A stretch of 64,000 nt of DNA from Alphaproteobacteria bacterium (lineage in GTDB: Bacteria > Pseudomonadota > Alphaproteobacteria > JAJFFI01), in NCBI GenBank assembly GCA_030066595.1, contig JASJBI010000023.1, forward strand, positions 1 through 64,000. The letters are read 5' to 3'. A program made the translations under genes and the position numbers. Below the pieces are notes generated by a model. That model made no database searches. It worked only from the letters and a program-made list of their open reading frames with translations, and had not been told where the DNA came from. Positions 36,251 to 42,997 of this stretch are shown here, in pieces; position 1 is the stretch's first letter, and every line of letters begins with the position of its first letter.

Positions 36251-37069
36251 CTATTCCTCCACGCCAACGAGGAAACGCGCTTCTGACTTGGTGGGTCGCC
36301 CCTTCGCCCACTCCGGCGTCTCTTCCGGCATGTCCGGCCAGGGATGCCGCGGGTAGGGGAAGTTGTTGCGATACCAGGCACGCCCGCCATGGCAGCCGTA
36401 GCAAACGTCCGAGGACTCCGCGGCCGCTTTCTCGATGGCATCCGCCTTCAGATAGTTGACCCGATGGCGCACCGTCCGGAACAGCTCCTCGTGGCAGGTC
36501 TGGCAGCCGTTCTTGACGTCCTCCGGCTCCAGGTCCGCGCGCACTTCGTGCCAGGGGCCGGCGAGATCCATCATCTCGTACGGAAAGGCGCCGTGACAGC
36601 GCAGACAGGTCTGTGACGGATCGACTACCTTGCGCAGCGTGAAGCCGGCATCGCTGCCGACCGCGGCCGCGGTCGCCGAAGAGCCCGGTCCCTCTTCCCT
36701 TGGATCGTGGCCCTGGTGGCAGAAATTGCACTGCAGGTTCATCAGCTCCTGCGCCATTGGCGTCACCATATGGCGTCGGTGCAGCGTGTCCTGCGCGCCG
36801 GAGTAGGTGTCGAGGGTTTGATACCAAGCGAGCGCCTCTGACGATTTCACGCCCGCCGGCGCCTGCTCGAGCACACGGCGTTCGAGGATGTCCTGGTGGC
36901 AGGCCAGGCACTGCTCGTTGGTCGCCGTTTCGATGGCGGGGCGGAAATGGATCGGATCCCACCGCGCGCTCTCATAGTTTGCGCGGACCACGGGAGCGTC
37001 CTCCGCCATTGAGCCAGCCAGCGGGACCAGGAGAAACATCATTGCCAAACCGAATGAAATGCGTCGCAT
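36251..37069 (-). CDS. Periplasmic pentahaem cytochrome c
   Basis: This 272-residue protein has a signal peptide (to about residue 22) and five CxxCH haem sites: CLACH 54-58, CNFCH 114-118, CLRCH 155-159, CQTCH 189-193 and CYGCH 223-227. Several spare His residues could be distal ligands. It resembles multihaem electron carriers of the NapC/NrfB-associated kind, without a membrane anchor after the signal. Located 70 bases upstream of the molybdoenzyme gene on the same strand, it probably delivers electrons to it or takes them from it. The start ATG 37069 gives the signal peptide directly. Confidence 0.9.
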   Translation of the reverse strand: MRRISFGLAMMFLLVPLAGSMAEDAPVVRANYESARWDPIHFRPAIETATNEQCLACHQDILERRVLEQAPAGVKSSEALAWYQTLDTYSGAQDTLHRRHMVTPMAQELMNLQCNFCHQGHDPREEGPGSSATAAAVGSDAGFTLRKVVDPSQTCLRCHGAFPYEMMDLAGPWHEVRADLEPEDVKNGCQTCHEELFRTVRHRVNYLKADAIEKAAAESSDVCYGCHGGRAWYRNNFPYPRHPWPDMPEETPEWAKGRPTKSEARFLVGVEE

Positions 37070-37146
37070 AATGGGACCTATCGATTCTGACTCGCCTCTG
37101 TGTGATGTACTGACAATGCCTCCCGCCGGAGCGGACGTTTCCCTCC

Positions 37147-37587
37147 CTATTGGCGTTTTTGAGGCATTGCGGGCATGCCCGGCATGCCGCCCGACGGGGG
37201 CATCATCGGCCCGGCACCCATGGCAGGGCCGCCGTGCCAGCCCGGCCACATGTTGCCCGGCGGGAAATAGAGCAGCAGCTCGCCGGCCGGCGAGATCTGG
37301 AAGTAGCCACGCCGCCCGACCAGGGTGTCGCCGCCGAACATGCCCAGAATGGTGTGCATGATCCCTGGCGAGGTGATCGGCGTGGACGGGTAAAGGACGA
37401 TGGCGCCGCTGGGCAGGACCTCGTAGTAGCCCTGCACGCCGAGCACCGTGCCCCGGACATGGGGAGGTTGCGGCGCCGGTGCACCGGGTCCGCCTTGGGC
37501 ATCGGCCGTGCCCGGCTGCGCGCCGATCAAAGCCGCGGCCATCAACAGCGCGCCACAGAGGCCGGTCACATGCTGTTTGGATTTCAC
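37147..37587 (-). CDS. Small secreted protein with two GxLYPS-type modules and a Met-rich tail
   Basis: This 146-residue protein starts at GTG 37587 (GGAGG upstream), has a signal peptide ending TADA, and carries two copies of a short beta-type module: GYYEVLPSGAIVLYPS (about 52-67) and GYFQISPAGELLLYFPP (about 93-109). The C-terminus is rich in Met, Gly and Pro (GGPAMGAGPMMPP, GGMPGMPAMP). The module recurs in the genes at 38132 and 40643. I know no named family for it. Its position next to the pentahaem cytochrome suggests a periplasmic or surface role in the same system. Confidence 0.75.
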   Translation of the reverse strand: MKSKQHVTGLCGALLMAAALIGAQPGTADAQGGPGAPAPQPPHVRGTVLGVQGYYEVLPSGAIVLYPSTPITSPGIMHTILGMFGGDTLVGRRGYFQISPAGELLLYFPPGNMWPGWHGGPAMGAGPMMPPSGGMPGMPAMPQKRQ

Positions 37588-37609
37588 TTTGCTTGCCTCC
37601 GCTCTGCGG

Positions 37610-37975
37610 TTAGGTACCAGGCCGCAATCCGCGCTGCGGGCCTGCGGCAGGCGGTTGCGCGTGCCAACCGCGAATGTCGTATGGTCCCGTCATGCCGGGG
37701 AGCGTAAACGGCGTGTACCAAGCTTCCTGATCCTCGAGAAAACGAAGGCTATAGGGAAATGGCTGGCTCACGCCGGTCAGCGCTCTGCTGTACCAGCCAG
37801 GCGCTTTCTTGAATTCCGTTATCGTCGGCGCGCCCTGCGGCCGCTCCTGCGGTCGGACTCCGGCGATCGGATACGACCCTTCCGCCGCGGCGGTGCCGCT
37901 TGCCACAGATCCAAGCATGACGAGGATGGCCAGGGTCGCAATCCGCGAAGACCAATGTGCAGACTTGTTGTCCAC
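37610..37975 (-). CDS. Small secreted protein of unknown function
   Basis: This 121-residue protein has a likely GTG start at 37975 with GGGAGG upstream, which opens a signal peptide (IATLAILVMLGSVASGTAAA). The mature part is Pro/Trp/Tyr-rich, with the segments APGWYSRALTGVSQPFPYSL and WYTPFTLPGMTGPYDIRGW. No known domain is visible. It lies 22 bases upstream of the next secreted-protein gene and is probably co-transcribed. A longer frame to 38122 exists but lacks a ribosome site and would bury the signal peptide. Confidence 0.65.
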   Translation of the reverse strand: MDNKSAHWSSRIATLAILVMLGSVASGTAAAEGSYPIAGVRPQERPQGAPTITEFKKAPGWYSRALTGVSQPFPYSLRFLEDQEAWYTPFTLPGMTGPYDIRGWHAQPPAAGPQRGLRPGT

Positions 37976-38002
37976 TTCGCCCTCCCTTGGCCCAGACGGA
38001 AA

Positions 38003-38016
38003 TTGATCTTGTTCAA
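38003..38016. promoter_or_regulatory. FNR/CRP-family-like palindrome
   Basis: TTGATCTTGTTCAA matches the FNR-type TTGAT-N4-ATCAA with one mismatch and sits in an AT-rich gap, extended by AAA and TTT on the outside. It is centred about 34 bases upstream of the GTG at 37975 (minus). An anaerobic regulator site would fit a respiratory cluster, but the close spacing and T-run make this tentative. Confidence 0.35.
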
Positions 38017-38131
38017 TTTTTTGTTTTTCTTTTGCAGAACAATAATGAATGAGATTTCGTCCTCTCGAATTGAGATGAGTCAATGTGGCTTCGCTTCTCA
38101 TGATCTCTTGTCGTGTTTTCACGGCACGCTC

Positions 38132-39454
38132 CTAATCTCCAGGCGGAATCCAACCCTGTGGCCGTCCGAACGGAACGGCCCAAATCCGTGAACCGGGGGA
38201 ACGAGGAAGGGCGCCGCCACCTTTCGGTTCGATGGATGCCTCCAGCCTGACCATGCCGAATGGCAGCAGCACGACGAGCTGGCGCTGCGGATCGACCATG
38301 AAGGCGCCGCCCGCATCGGGGTTCGGGTACAAGGAGACCGCCTGCCCGGCGTCCAGCGCTACGGGCTGGCCAGCAACCGTCATGCGCGGCGCAGCAGGAG
38401 GCGTGAGCGACGGCGCCGCAAGTGTCGGCGCCGGCTGTTCTGCGGGCGCGGGCGCGGCCGGTTCGGTTACGCTGGGGCGGAATTCTCCCGGTTCGATGGG
38501 TCCCTCCAGCCTGACCATGCCGAATGGCAGCAGCACGACAAGCTGGCGTTGCGGATCGACCATGAAGGCGCCGCCGGCGTCTGGATTGGGATAGAGGGTG
38601 ACCGCCTGCCCGGTGTCCAGTGCTACGGGCTGGCCCGCGACGCTCACGCTTGGCGCACCCGGGCGCACAACCGAGGGTGCAGGCGCCGCCGGCGCCGGCT
38701 GTTCGGTGGGCGTGGCCGGTTCGGCTGCCGCCTCCGCCGGAGCTTCGCCGCTTGGCTCAGGGGCCGGCTCTGCCGTCGCCTCGGCCAGCGCCTTTGCCAC
38801 GACGGGTGGCTGAGCCTCCTCCGCAACTTCGGCCTGCGATGGTTCCGGGGCAGCGGCTGATTTCTGTTCGGGTGTGCGAGCGGGTTCCGCCGGTTTGACG
38901 ACGTCGGCCGTCTGCGGCTCTTTGGTCTCCACGGTCGGCTGGGGCGGCCTGACCGGGTCTCCCGTGAAGAGGGCGAGGAGCACGATCACGACGATCCCTG
39001 CGACTGTGGCGAGCCAGGCCCAATGCCCTCCCAGGCTCAGCCGCTCCGCGAGCGTCCGCGGGCGGTGCGGTCTTTGCGCAGCGCTTCCTGTCGGCCGGGT
39101 CGCACTTGACACCTGCGGTTTCGGTTCCGGTTCAGTCTTCGTCGCCGCCGGTACCGTCGGTTCCGGTTCGGCTGGCTGGGCTTCCGCTGGACTGGGCTGA
39201 TCTGCTGCGGCCTCCGGTTCAGGGATCGAAACCGCGTCCGCCGGCGTCGCTGCCTCGGCTTCAGGGGTCGCAGCGGCGTCCGCCGGCGCTGCTGCCGTGG
39301 CTTTCGGCGTCGTAGACTTGGTCTTGGGCGCCGCCTTCTTTGTCTTCCGCGTTCCGGACCGCGTCGACTTGGCTGGCGTCTTGCGGGCGCGCTTCGGGGC
39401 GGTCCGTTTGGCCACGGACTCTGTCTTTGGCCCGTTCTTGGACTTGTCACTCAC
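38132..39454 (-). CDS. Single-pass membrane protein: basic Lys/Ala/Pro head, tandem LYPNP modules outside
   Basis: This protein has about 440 residues. The N-terminus is highly basic and repetitive, like histone H1 or AlgP tails (KRTAPKRARKTPAKS, then KKAAPKTKSTTPKA), followed by Pro/Glu/Ala linker. One membrane helix (WLATVAGIVVIVLLALF) is followed by a Pro/Ala/Glu linker and two near-identical domains of about 45 residues, each containing GQAV(T/S)LYPNPDAGGAFMV and then VVLLPFGMVRLE. The two repeats match at DNA level too (about 38230-38395 and 38500-38650). I prefer GTG 39454, since GTG 39463 sits too close to the GAGG. The head may bind nucleic acid or acidic polymer in the cytoplasm; the modules would be periplasmic. 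Confidence 0.7.
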   Translation of the reverse strand: MSDKSKNGPKTESVAKRTAPKRARKTPAKSTRSGTRKTKKAAPKTKSTTPKATAAAPADAAATPEAEAATPADAVSIPEPEAAADQPSPAEAQPAEPEPTVPAATKTEPEPKPQVSSATRPTGSAAQRPHRPRTLAERLSLGGHWAWLATVAGIVVIVLLALFTGDPVRPPQPTVETKEPQTADVVKPAEPARTPEQKSAAAPEPSQAEVAEEAQPPVVAKALAEATAEPAPEPSGEAPAEAAAEPATPTEQPAPAAPAPSVVRPGAPSVSVAGQPVALDTGQAVTLYPNPDAGGAFMVDPQRQLVVLLPFGMVRLEGPIEPGEFRPSVTEPAAPAPAEQPAPTLAAPSLTPPAAPRMTVAGQPVALDAGQAVSLYPNPDAGGAFMVDPQRQLVVLLPFGMVRLEASIEPKGGGALPRSPGSRIWAVPFGRPQGWIPPGD

Positions 39455-39588
39455 CCCGTGCACATCCCTCGCCTCGGCGCTCAGACCTGCCGATTTCGAT
39501 CCGTCCGACCGCGAAGCGGAAACTGGCTGAAGAGCAGGTGGCGGGCGCCATCGTCACCCGCCACCGCGTCTTCGAGAGTGGGCCTGGC

Positions 39589-40437
39589 CTACTGGCGAGG
39601 CGGCTGCCAGCCGGACATGCCACCCATGCCCATGCCGGGCATGCCGTACATGCCACGCATGCCGCCCATGCCCATGCCGGGCATGCCGTACATGCCGCGC
39701 ATGCCGCCCATGCCCCACATACCGGGCATGCCATACATGGCATACATGCCGCCCATGCCCATGCCGGGCATGCCGTACATGCCATACATGCCGGGCATGC
39801 CATACATGCCGCGCATGCCGCCCATGCCCCACATGCCGGGCATGCCGTACATGCCATACATGCCGGGCATGCCATACATGCCGGTCATGCCACGCATGCC
39901 GCCCATGCCCCACATGCCGGGCATGCCGTACATGCCATACATGCCGCGCATGCCGCCCATGCCATACATGCCGGGCATGCCGTACATGCCGCGCATGCCG
40001 TACATGGCGGGCATGCCATACATGCCATACATGCCGGGCATGCCGTACATGCCGGTCATGCCGCGCATGCCGCCCATGCCCCACATGCCGGGCATGCCGT
40101 ACATGCCGCGCATGCCGTACATGGCGGGCATGCCGTACATGCCATACATGCCGGGCATGCCATACATGCCGCGCATGCCGCCCATGCCATACATGCCGGG
40201 CATGCCATACATGCCGTACATGCCGCGCATGCCATACATGCCGGTCATGCCACGCATGCCGCCCATGCCCATGCCGGGCATGCCATACATGCCTTGCATG
40301 CCGGGCATGCCGTACATGCCTTGCATGCCGCCCATGCCCTGCTGGGCCGACAGCGACGGCTGGGACGCCACGATACAGACGCCCAATGTCGCTACGGCAC
40401 CAGCCACTCTCCCTAGGTGCTTCAGTTTGGTTAGCAT
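39589..40437 (-). CDS. Secreted (Gly-Met-X)n methionine-rich repeat protein A
   Basis: This 282-residue protein has a signal peptide (VAGAVATLGVCIVASQPSLSA), and then almost the whole mature chain is a Gly-Met-X tripeptide repeat with X mostly Pro, Tyr, Arg, Gly, Thr, Ala or Trp (for example GMYGMPGMYGMYGMPAM). Roughly one residue in three is Met. GAGGTGA precedes the ATG. Such density suggests Cu(I)/Ag(I) thioether binding or a sacrificial oxidant sink; neither is proven. It follows the related gene at 40643 by 205 bases and is followed by the module protein gene. The repeats leave other frames open on both strands, but only this one has a signal peptide and ribosome site. Confidence 0.8.
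   Translation of the reverse strand: MLTKLKHLGRVAGAVATLGVCIVASQPSLSAQQGMGGMQGMYGMPGMQGMYGMPGMGMGGMRGMTGMYGMRGMYGMYGMPGMYGMGGMRGMYGMPGMYGMYGMPAMYGMRGMYGMPGMWGMGGMRGMTGMYGMPGMYGMYGMPAMYGMRGMYGMPGMYGMGGMRGMYGMYGMPGMWGMGGMRGMTGMYGMPGMYGMYGMPGMWGMGGMRGMYGMPGMYGMYGMPGMGMGGMYAMYGMPGMWGMGGMRGMYGMPGMGMGGMRGMYGMPGMGMGGMSGWQPPRQ
39613..40345 (-). repeat. 9-base-periodic coding repeat (Gly-Met-X)
   Basis: Tandem imperfect 9-base units built from GGCATG-type cores encode Gly-Met-X. Larger blocks of about 100-190 bases recur, consistent with growth by unequal exchange or slippage. GCATGC palindromes are dense. Confidence 0.9.
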
Positions 40438-40642
40438 TGATCACCTCACCTGAGTTTTGGTGGGTTCGAGAACCGTTCCTGCGTCCGGCAATCGGATCAG
40501 GAGCGGCGCCCGCGCTCCGCGCCGGGGGCCTCGCCCAGGGGCAAAACCGCTCGGCCTCTTACCGGGCCTCGGCGGCCCGGATGATCGCAGCCTGGCCTGC
40601 CGCGCCGAATTCCCCGGCGCGACGGGCAACAGACTGCCAATC

Positions 40643-41452
40643 TCATTCGGCTTTCTTTTCCTCCTGCTGTTGCGCCTTCTCTTCGGCGCCAGCCATGCCG
40701 GACATTCCCGGCATGCCGGTCATCCCTGGCATGCCTTGCATGCCGCCCATGCCGGGCATCCCCGTCATTCCGGGCATACCTTGCATGCCGCCCATGCCGG
40801 GCATGCCTTGCATGCCGCCCATACCGGGCATCCCCGTCATCCCGGGCATGCCTTGCATGCCGCCCATACCGGGATGCACGGTTACGGACGCGCTGGGATA
40901 GAGGGTAATTGCGCCGCCAGGACCGACGGTGAAGAAACCAGCCGTGCCCGGCCGCATTGGGGGGAGGCCATACATGCCGCGCATTCCGGGCATGCCGTAC
41001 ATGCCCATCCCGGGCATGCCATACATGCCATACATGCCGGGCATGCCGCGCATGCCATACATGCCGGGCATGCCGCGCATGCCATACATGCCGGGCATGC
41101 CATACATCCCGGGCATGCCGCGCATGCCATACATGCCATGCATGCCGGGCATGCCATACATCCCGTACATGCCGCGCATGGCCGGCATTCCATACATGCC
41201 GTACATGCCGGGCATGCCGTACATGCCGCGCATGGCCGGCATTCCATACATGCCGTACATGCCGGGCATGCCGCGCATACCGTATTGTCCCGGAGGACGC
41301 TGCTGCTGTTGCTGTTGCTGCGCCCATTGAGGCTGGCCGTATGCACCCGGCATGCCCTGCTGGCTTGCGACCGGCTGAGACGCCAAGAGAACGGCGCCGA
41401 TCACTGCCGCAAGACCGACACTCCTTTTGAAACTCGTTGCCCACGTCGCCAT
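40643..41452 (-). CDS. Secreted methionine-rich repeat protein B with one GxLYPS module
   Basis: This 269-residue protein starts at ATG 41452 (AAAGAGG upstream). A signal peptide ends VASQ; a Gln-rich patch (seven Gln) follows, then Gly-Met-X repeats, a module AGFFTVGPGGAITLYPS (about 190-206), a second Met/Gly/Pro block (GMGGMQGMPGMTGMPGM) and a charged tail ending QQEEKKAE. The module links it to the 37147 and 38132 products. A -24/-12 promoter-like site lies about 275 bases upstream, fitting control by the sigma54 regulator of the same cluster. Expected location is the periplasm or cell surface. Confidence 0.8.
   Translation of the reverse strand: MATWATSFKRSVGLAAVIGAVLLASQPVASQQGMPGAYGQPQWAQQQQQQQRPPGQYGMRGMPGMYGMYGMPAMRGMYGMPGMYGMYGMPAMRGMYGMYGMPGMHGMYGMRGMPGMYGMPGMYGMRGMPGMYGMRGMPGMYGMYGMPGMGMYGMPGMRGMYGLPPMRPGTAGFFTVGPGGAITLYPSASVTVHPGMGGMQGMPGMTGMPGMGGMQGMPGMGGMQGMPGMTGMPGMGGMQGMPGMTGMPGMSGMAGAEEKAQQQEEKKAE
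40690..41290 (-). repeat. Second 9-base-periodic Gly-Met-X coding repeat
   Basis: This is the same type of repeat as 39613-40345, in two blocks (about 40690-40875 and 40975-41285) separated by the non-repetitive module. Long stretches are nearly identical to the first array. Confidence 0.88.
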
Positions 41453-41726
41453 GAGGTACCTCTTTCGTGGCTGCTTGGTTCTTGCCTCTGTTGCTGCCGC
41501 TTCAGCGCACAGACGTGGGGACACCGGCCACTCGGACTCGTCGCGCGCTGCCGTCCGGTTTCCCACCGGTGCGCGGACGATCCAGCTTTTTTTGTTGAGC
41601 AGCGTTCGATCCCCCTACTTGTGCGTCTCTGGACAAACCAGAGTCGCAGAATCGTTGTGCGCCAACGCTTATGCTGCCGCGTTCCGCCGCGGCAAAATCA
41701 CAAGCGACGACCTGTTATTATGGAAA

Positions 41727-41741
41727 GCAGGAACTGTGCCA
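41727..41741 (-). promoter_or_regulatory. Sigma54 (-24/-12) promoter candidate
   Basis: Read on the minus strand, TGGCACAGTTCCTGC has the -24 TGGCAC and a -12 GC with exactly ten bases between GG and GC. Transcription would start near 41715, giving a leader of about 260 bases to the ATG at 41452. The cluster encodes its own NtrC-type regulator, which strengthens the call. Confidence 0.6.
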
Positions 41742-41803
41742 ACGCAGGGAAGCTAGGCTACAACTTTAAAAAACAAGAATTTTTTGCCATTGAGCTGGTT
41801 TAG

Positions 41804-41827
41804 CCTGCGCGCGTCCGCGCGGGTTTT
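41804..41827 (+). terminator. Orphan intrinsic terminator (plus strand)
   Basis: An 8-bp stem CCTGCGCG / CGCGCGGG (one G-T pair) with loop CGTC is followed by TTTT. No plus-strand gene ends here, so it may close a small RNA antisense to the Met-rich gene's leader. Confidence 0.55.
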
Positions 41828-42107
41828 CTGCCATTCTGTCATGCCTATTGGCGCTTCTTTCGGAAATCCGCAGGATACTTAGCGGTCCTTCCTGACAAAT
41901 TGTCAGAACAAGCACATCAGGCTGGCAGTGAGATATGTGATTGAGAGGCGATGCGAGCTGAAGCAAGACGCCAGCGCGCAAGAAGGAGGGCATCGCGCGG
42001 GTCGCCACGCCTGCGGATCAAACCAACCTCGGCGACAGTCGGCTCTGCGCCGAAATCGAGATCGGTGGCGCTGGACCATTCAGCCGCTGAGCGCAGCGCA
42101 GCCGGTC

Positions 42108-42587
42108 TTACTGCTTTTCTTCTTTGCGAAAAGCCTTGTGACAGCTACCGCAGGCTTTGCCGAGTTGCGCGAACTGATTTTGGACCAGACGGCTATCGAT
42201 TGATCCGGTCGCACTCACCAGTCGCGCTGCTTCTTGATTCAGCTTCAGCGCAGCACCCTGGAACTCGCCCCACTTCTCCCAGATGTCGGGAAGCGCTCGG
42301 GTCTCGCCGGCCGCGGGCCCGGTTCCCGGCGGGAATATTTCCAGGAGACCGCGGCTCATCCCCGATATGGCGACGGCATGGTCCATGATGTGATGCGTGT
42401 AGCCGACTTCGCCTTTGACGATCTGGCCAATCGCCGCCATATGCGCGCCGAGCGATTTCATGACCGTCTGACGATACTTGATCACATTGGCAGCGGGGTC
42501 CTGGCCATGGACCGTGCGCGTCCAAGGCACGACCACGATTGCAAGTGCGATCCCGATTATCGAAATTGTTCCCGTCAGCCGCCGCAT
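42108..42587 (-). CDS. Cytochrome c' family protein
   Basis: This 159-residue protein has a signal peptide (TGTISIIGIALAIVVVPW) and a four-helix-bundle pattern with the haem site near the C-terminus, ACGSCHKAFR, exactly as in cytochromes c'. An IWEKWGEFQ segment matches the family helix. Such proteins bind NO or protect against it and are often made under microaerobic conditions. ATG 42587 has AGGAG upstream. It is the first gene of the minus-strand cluster, separated from Met-rich gene B by 655 bases, so it probably has its own promoter. Confidence 0.88.
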   Translation of the reverse strand: MRRLTGTISIIGIALAIVVVPWTRTVHGQDPAANVIKYRQTVMKSLGAHMAAIGQIVKGEVGYTHHIMDHAVAISGMSRGLLEIFPPGTGPAAGETRALPDIWEKWGEFQGAALKLNQEAARLVSATGSIDSRLVQNQFAQLGKACGSCHKAFRKEEKQ

Positions 42588-42997
42588 AATCTCCTCCTTT
42601 GTCTGCTCCGCCGAGTCCCGACGTGCGTTCTGACCGCCTCGGTCCAACGACCAGGAAGGCCATATGCTAGACGCTCTCGCGCACGCCTGCACTTCCGAAT
42701 GAAGGCCCGCCCTCATCAGTCGGGAGTTCCTTCGCCGCTCGTTCGGTATGCCGGCGCACGTCCATTCGTCGGGTCACCACTACGGCTGATGCGCTTTCTG
42801 GAACGGAGAAGCCATGGGCCAGCATGACCTCATCATGCTCCAGGTGACGCCTGGCGCGACGCGCAAATTGTCTTTTGGATCTGCCACGCCTCTCTCGGGA
42901 TGACGTCTCCCGAATGACCCCCAGCAGACGTCATGACTCTCCCGATTTGTCCGTTTGGAAACGGTACCGATGGACGCGATGACAAGACCTATGTCCC
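42588..42997. other. Gap with an inverted repeat
   Basis: These 410 bases between the cytochrome c' gene and the isochorismatase-like gene hold no plausible gene. They contain ATGACGTCT / AGACGTCAT at 42900-42908 and 42926-42934. Confidence 0.45.
42900..42934. repeat. 9-bp inverted repeat, ATGACGTCT
   Basis: Perfect 9-base arms with a 17-base spacer lie about 313-347 bases upstream of the cytochrome c' start. A related CTCCCGA is repeated beside each arm. This could be an enhancer-type binding site for the sigma54 activator or a hairpin. Confidence 0.35.

Larger units (their letters stand above)
41453..42107. other. Long gap upstream of Met-rich gene B
   Basis: These 655 bases have no convincing gene. 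They hold a sigma54 promoter-like site (41727-41741), an orphan plus-strand terminator (41804-41827) and AT-rich patches near 41765. Small open frames here lack ribosome sites. Confidence 0.5.

Noticed and set aside
33643-36441. A 932-residue reading of the molybdoenzyme
   Set aside because: The extra N-terminus is out-of-frame cytochrome sequence. ATG 36180 has a strong ribosome site and leads straight to the Tat signal.
39613-41290. CRISPR-like array
   Set aside because: The repeats are tandem, imperfect, in a coding frame and without unique spacers; no cas gene is nearby.
41427-41756. A 109-residue plus-strand frame before the orphan terminator
   Set aside because: There is no ribosome site and no recognisable domain, and it overlaps the start of Met-rich gene B. 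I treat the terminator as a possible small RNA instead.
39458-41803. Long open frames on the plus strand, rich in Pro-Met or Gly-His-Ala, across the Met-rich genes
   Set aside because: They arise because the 9-base repeat has no stops in several frames. They lack ribosome sites and signal peptides; the minus-strand frames have both.
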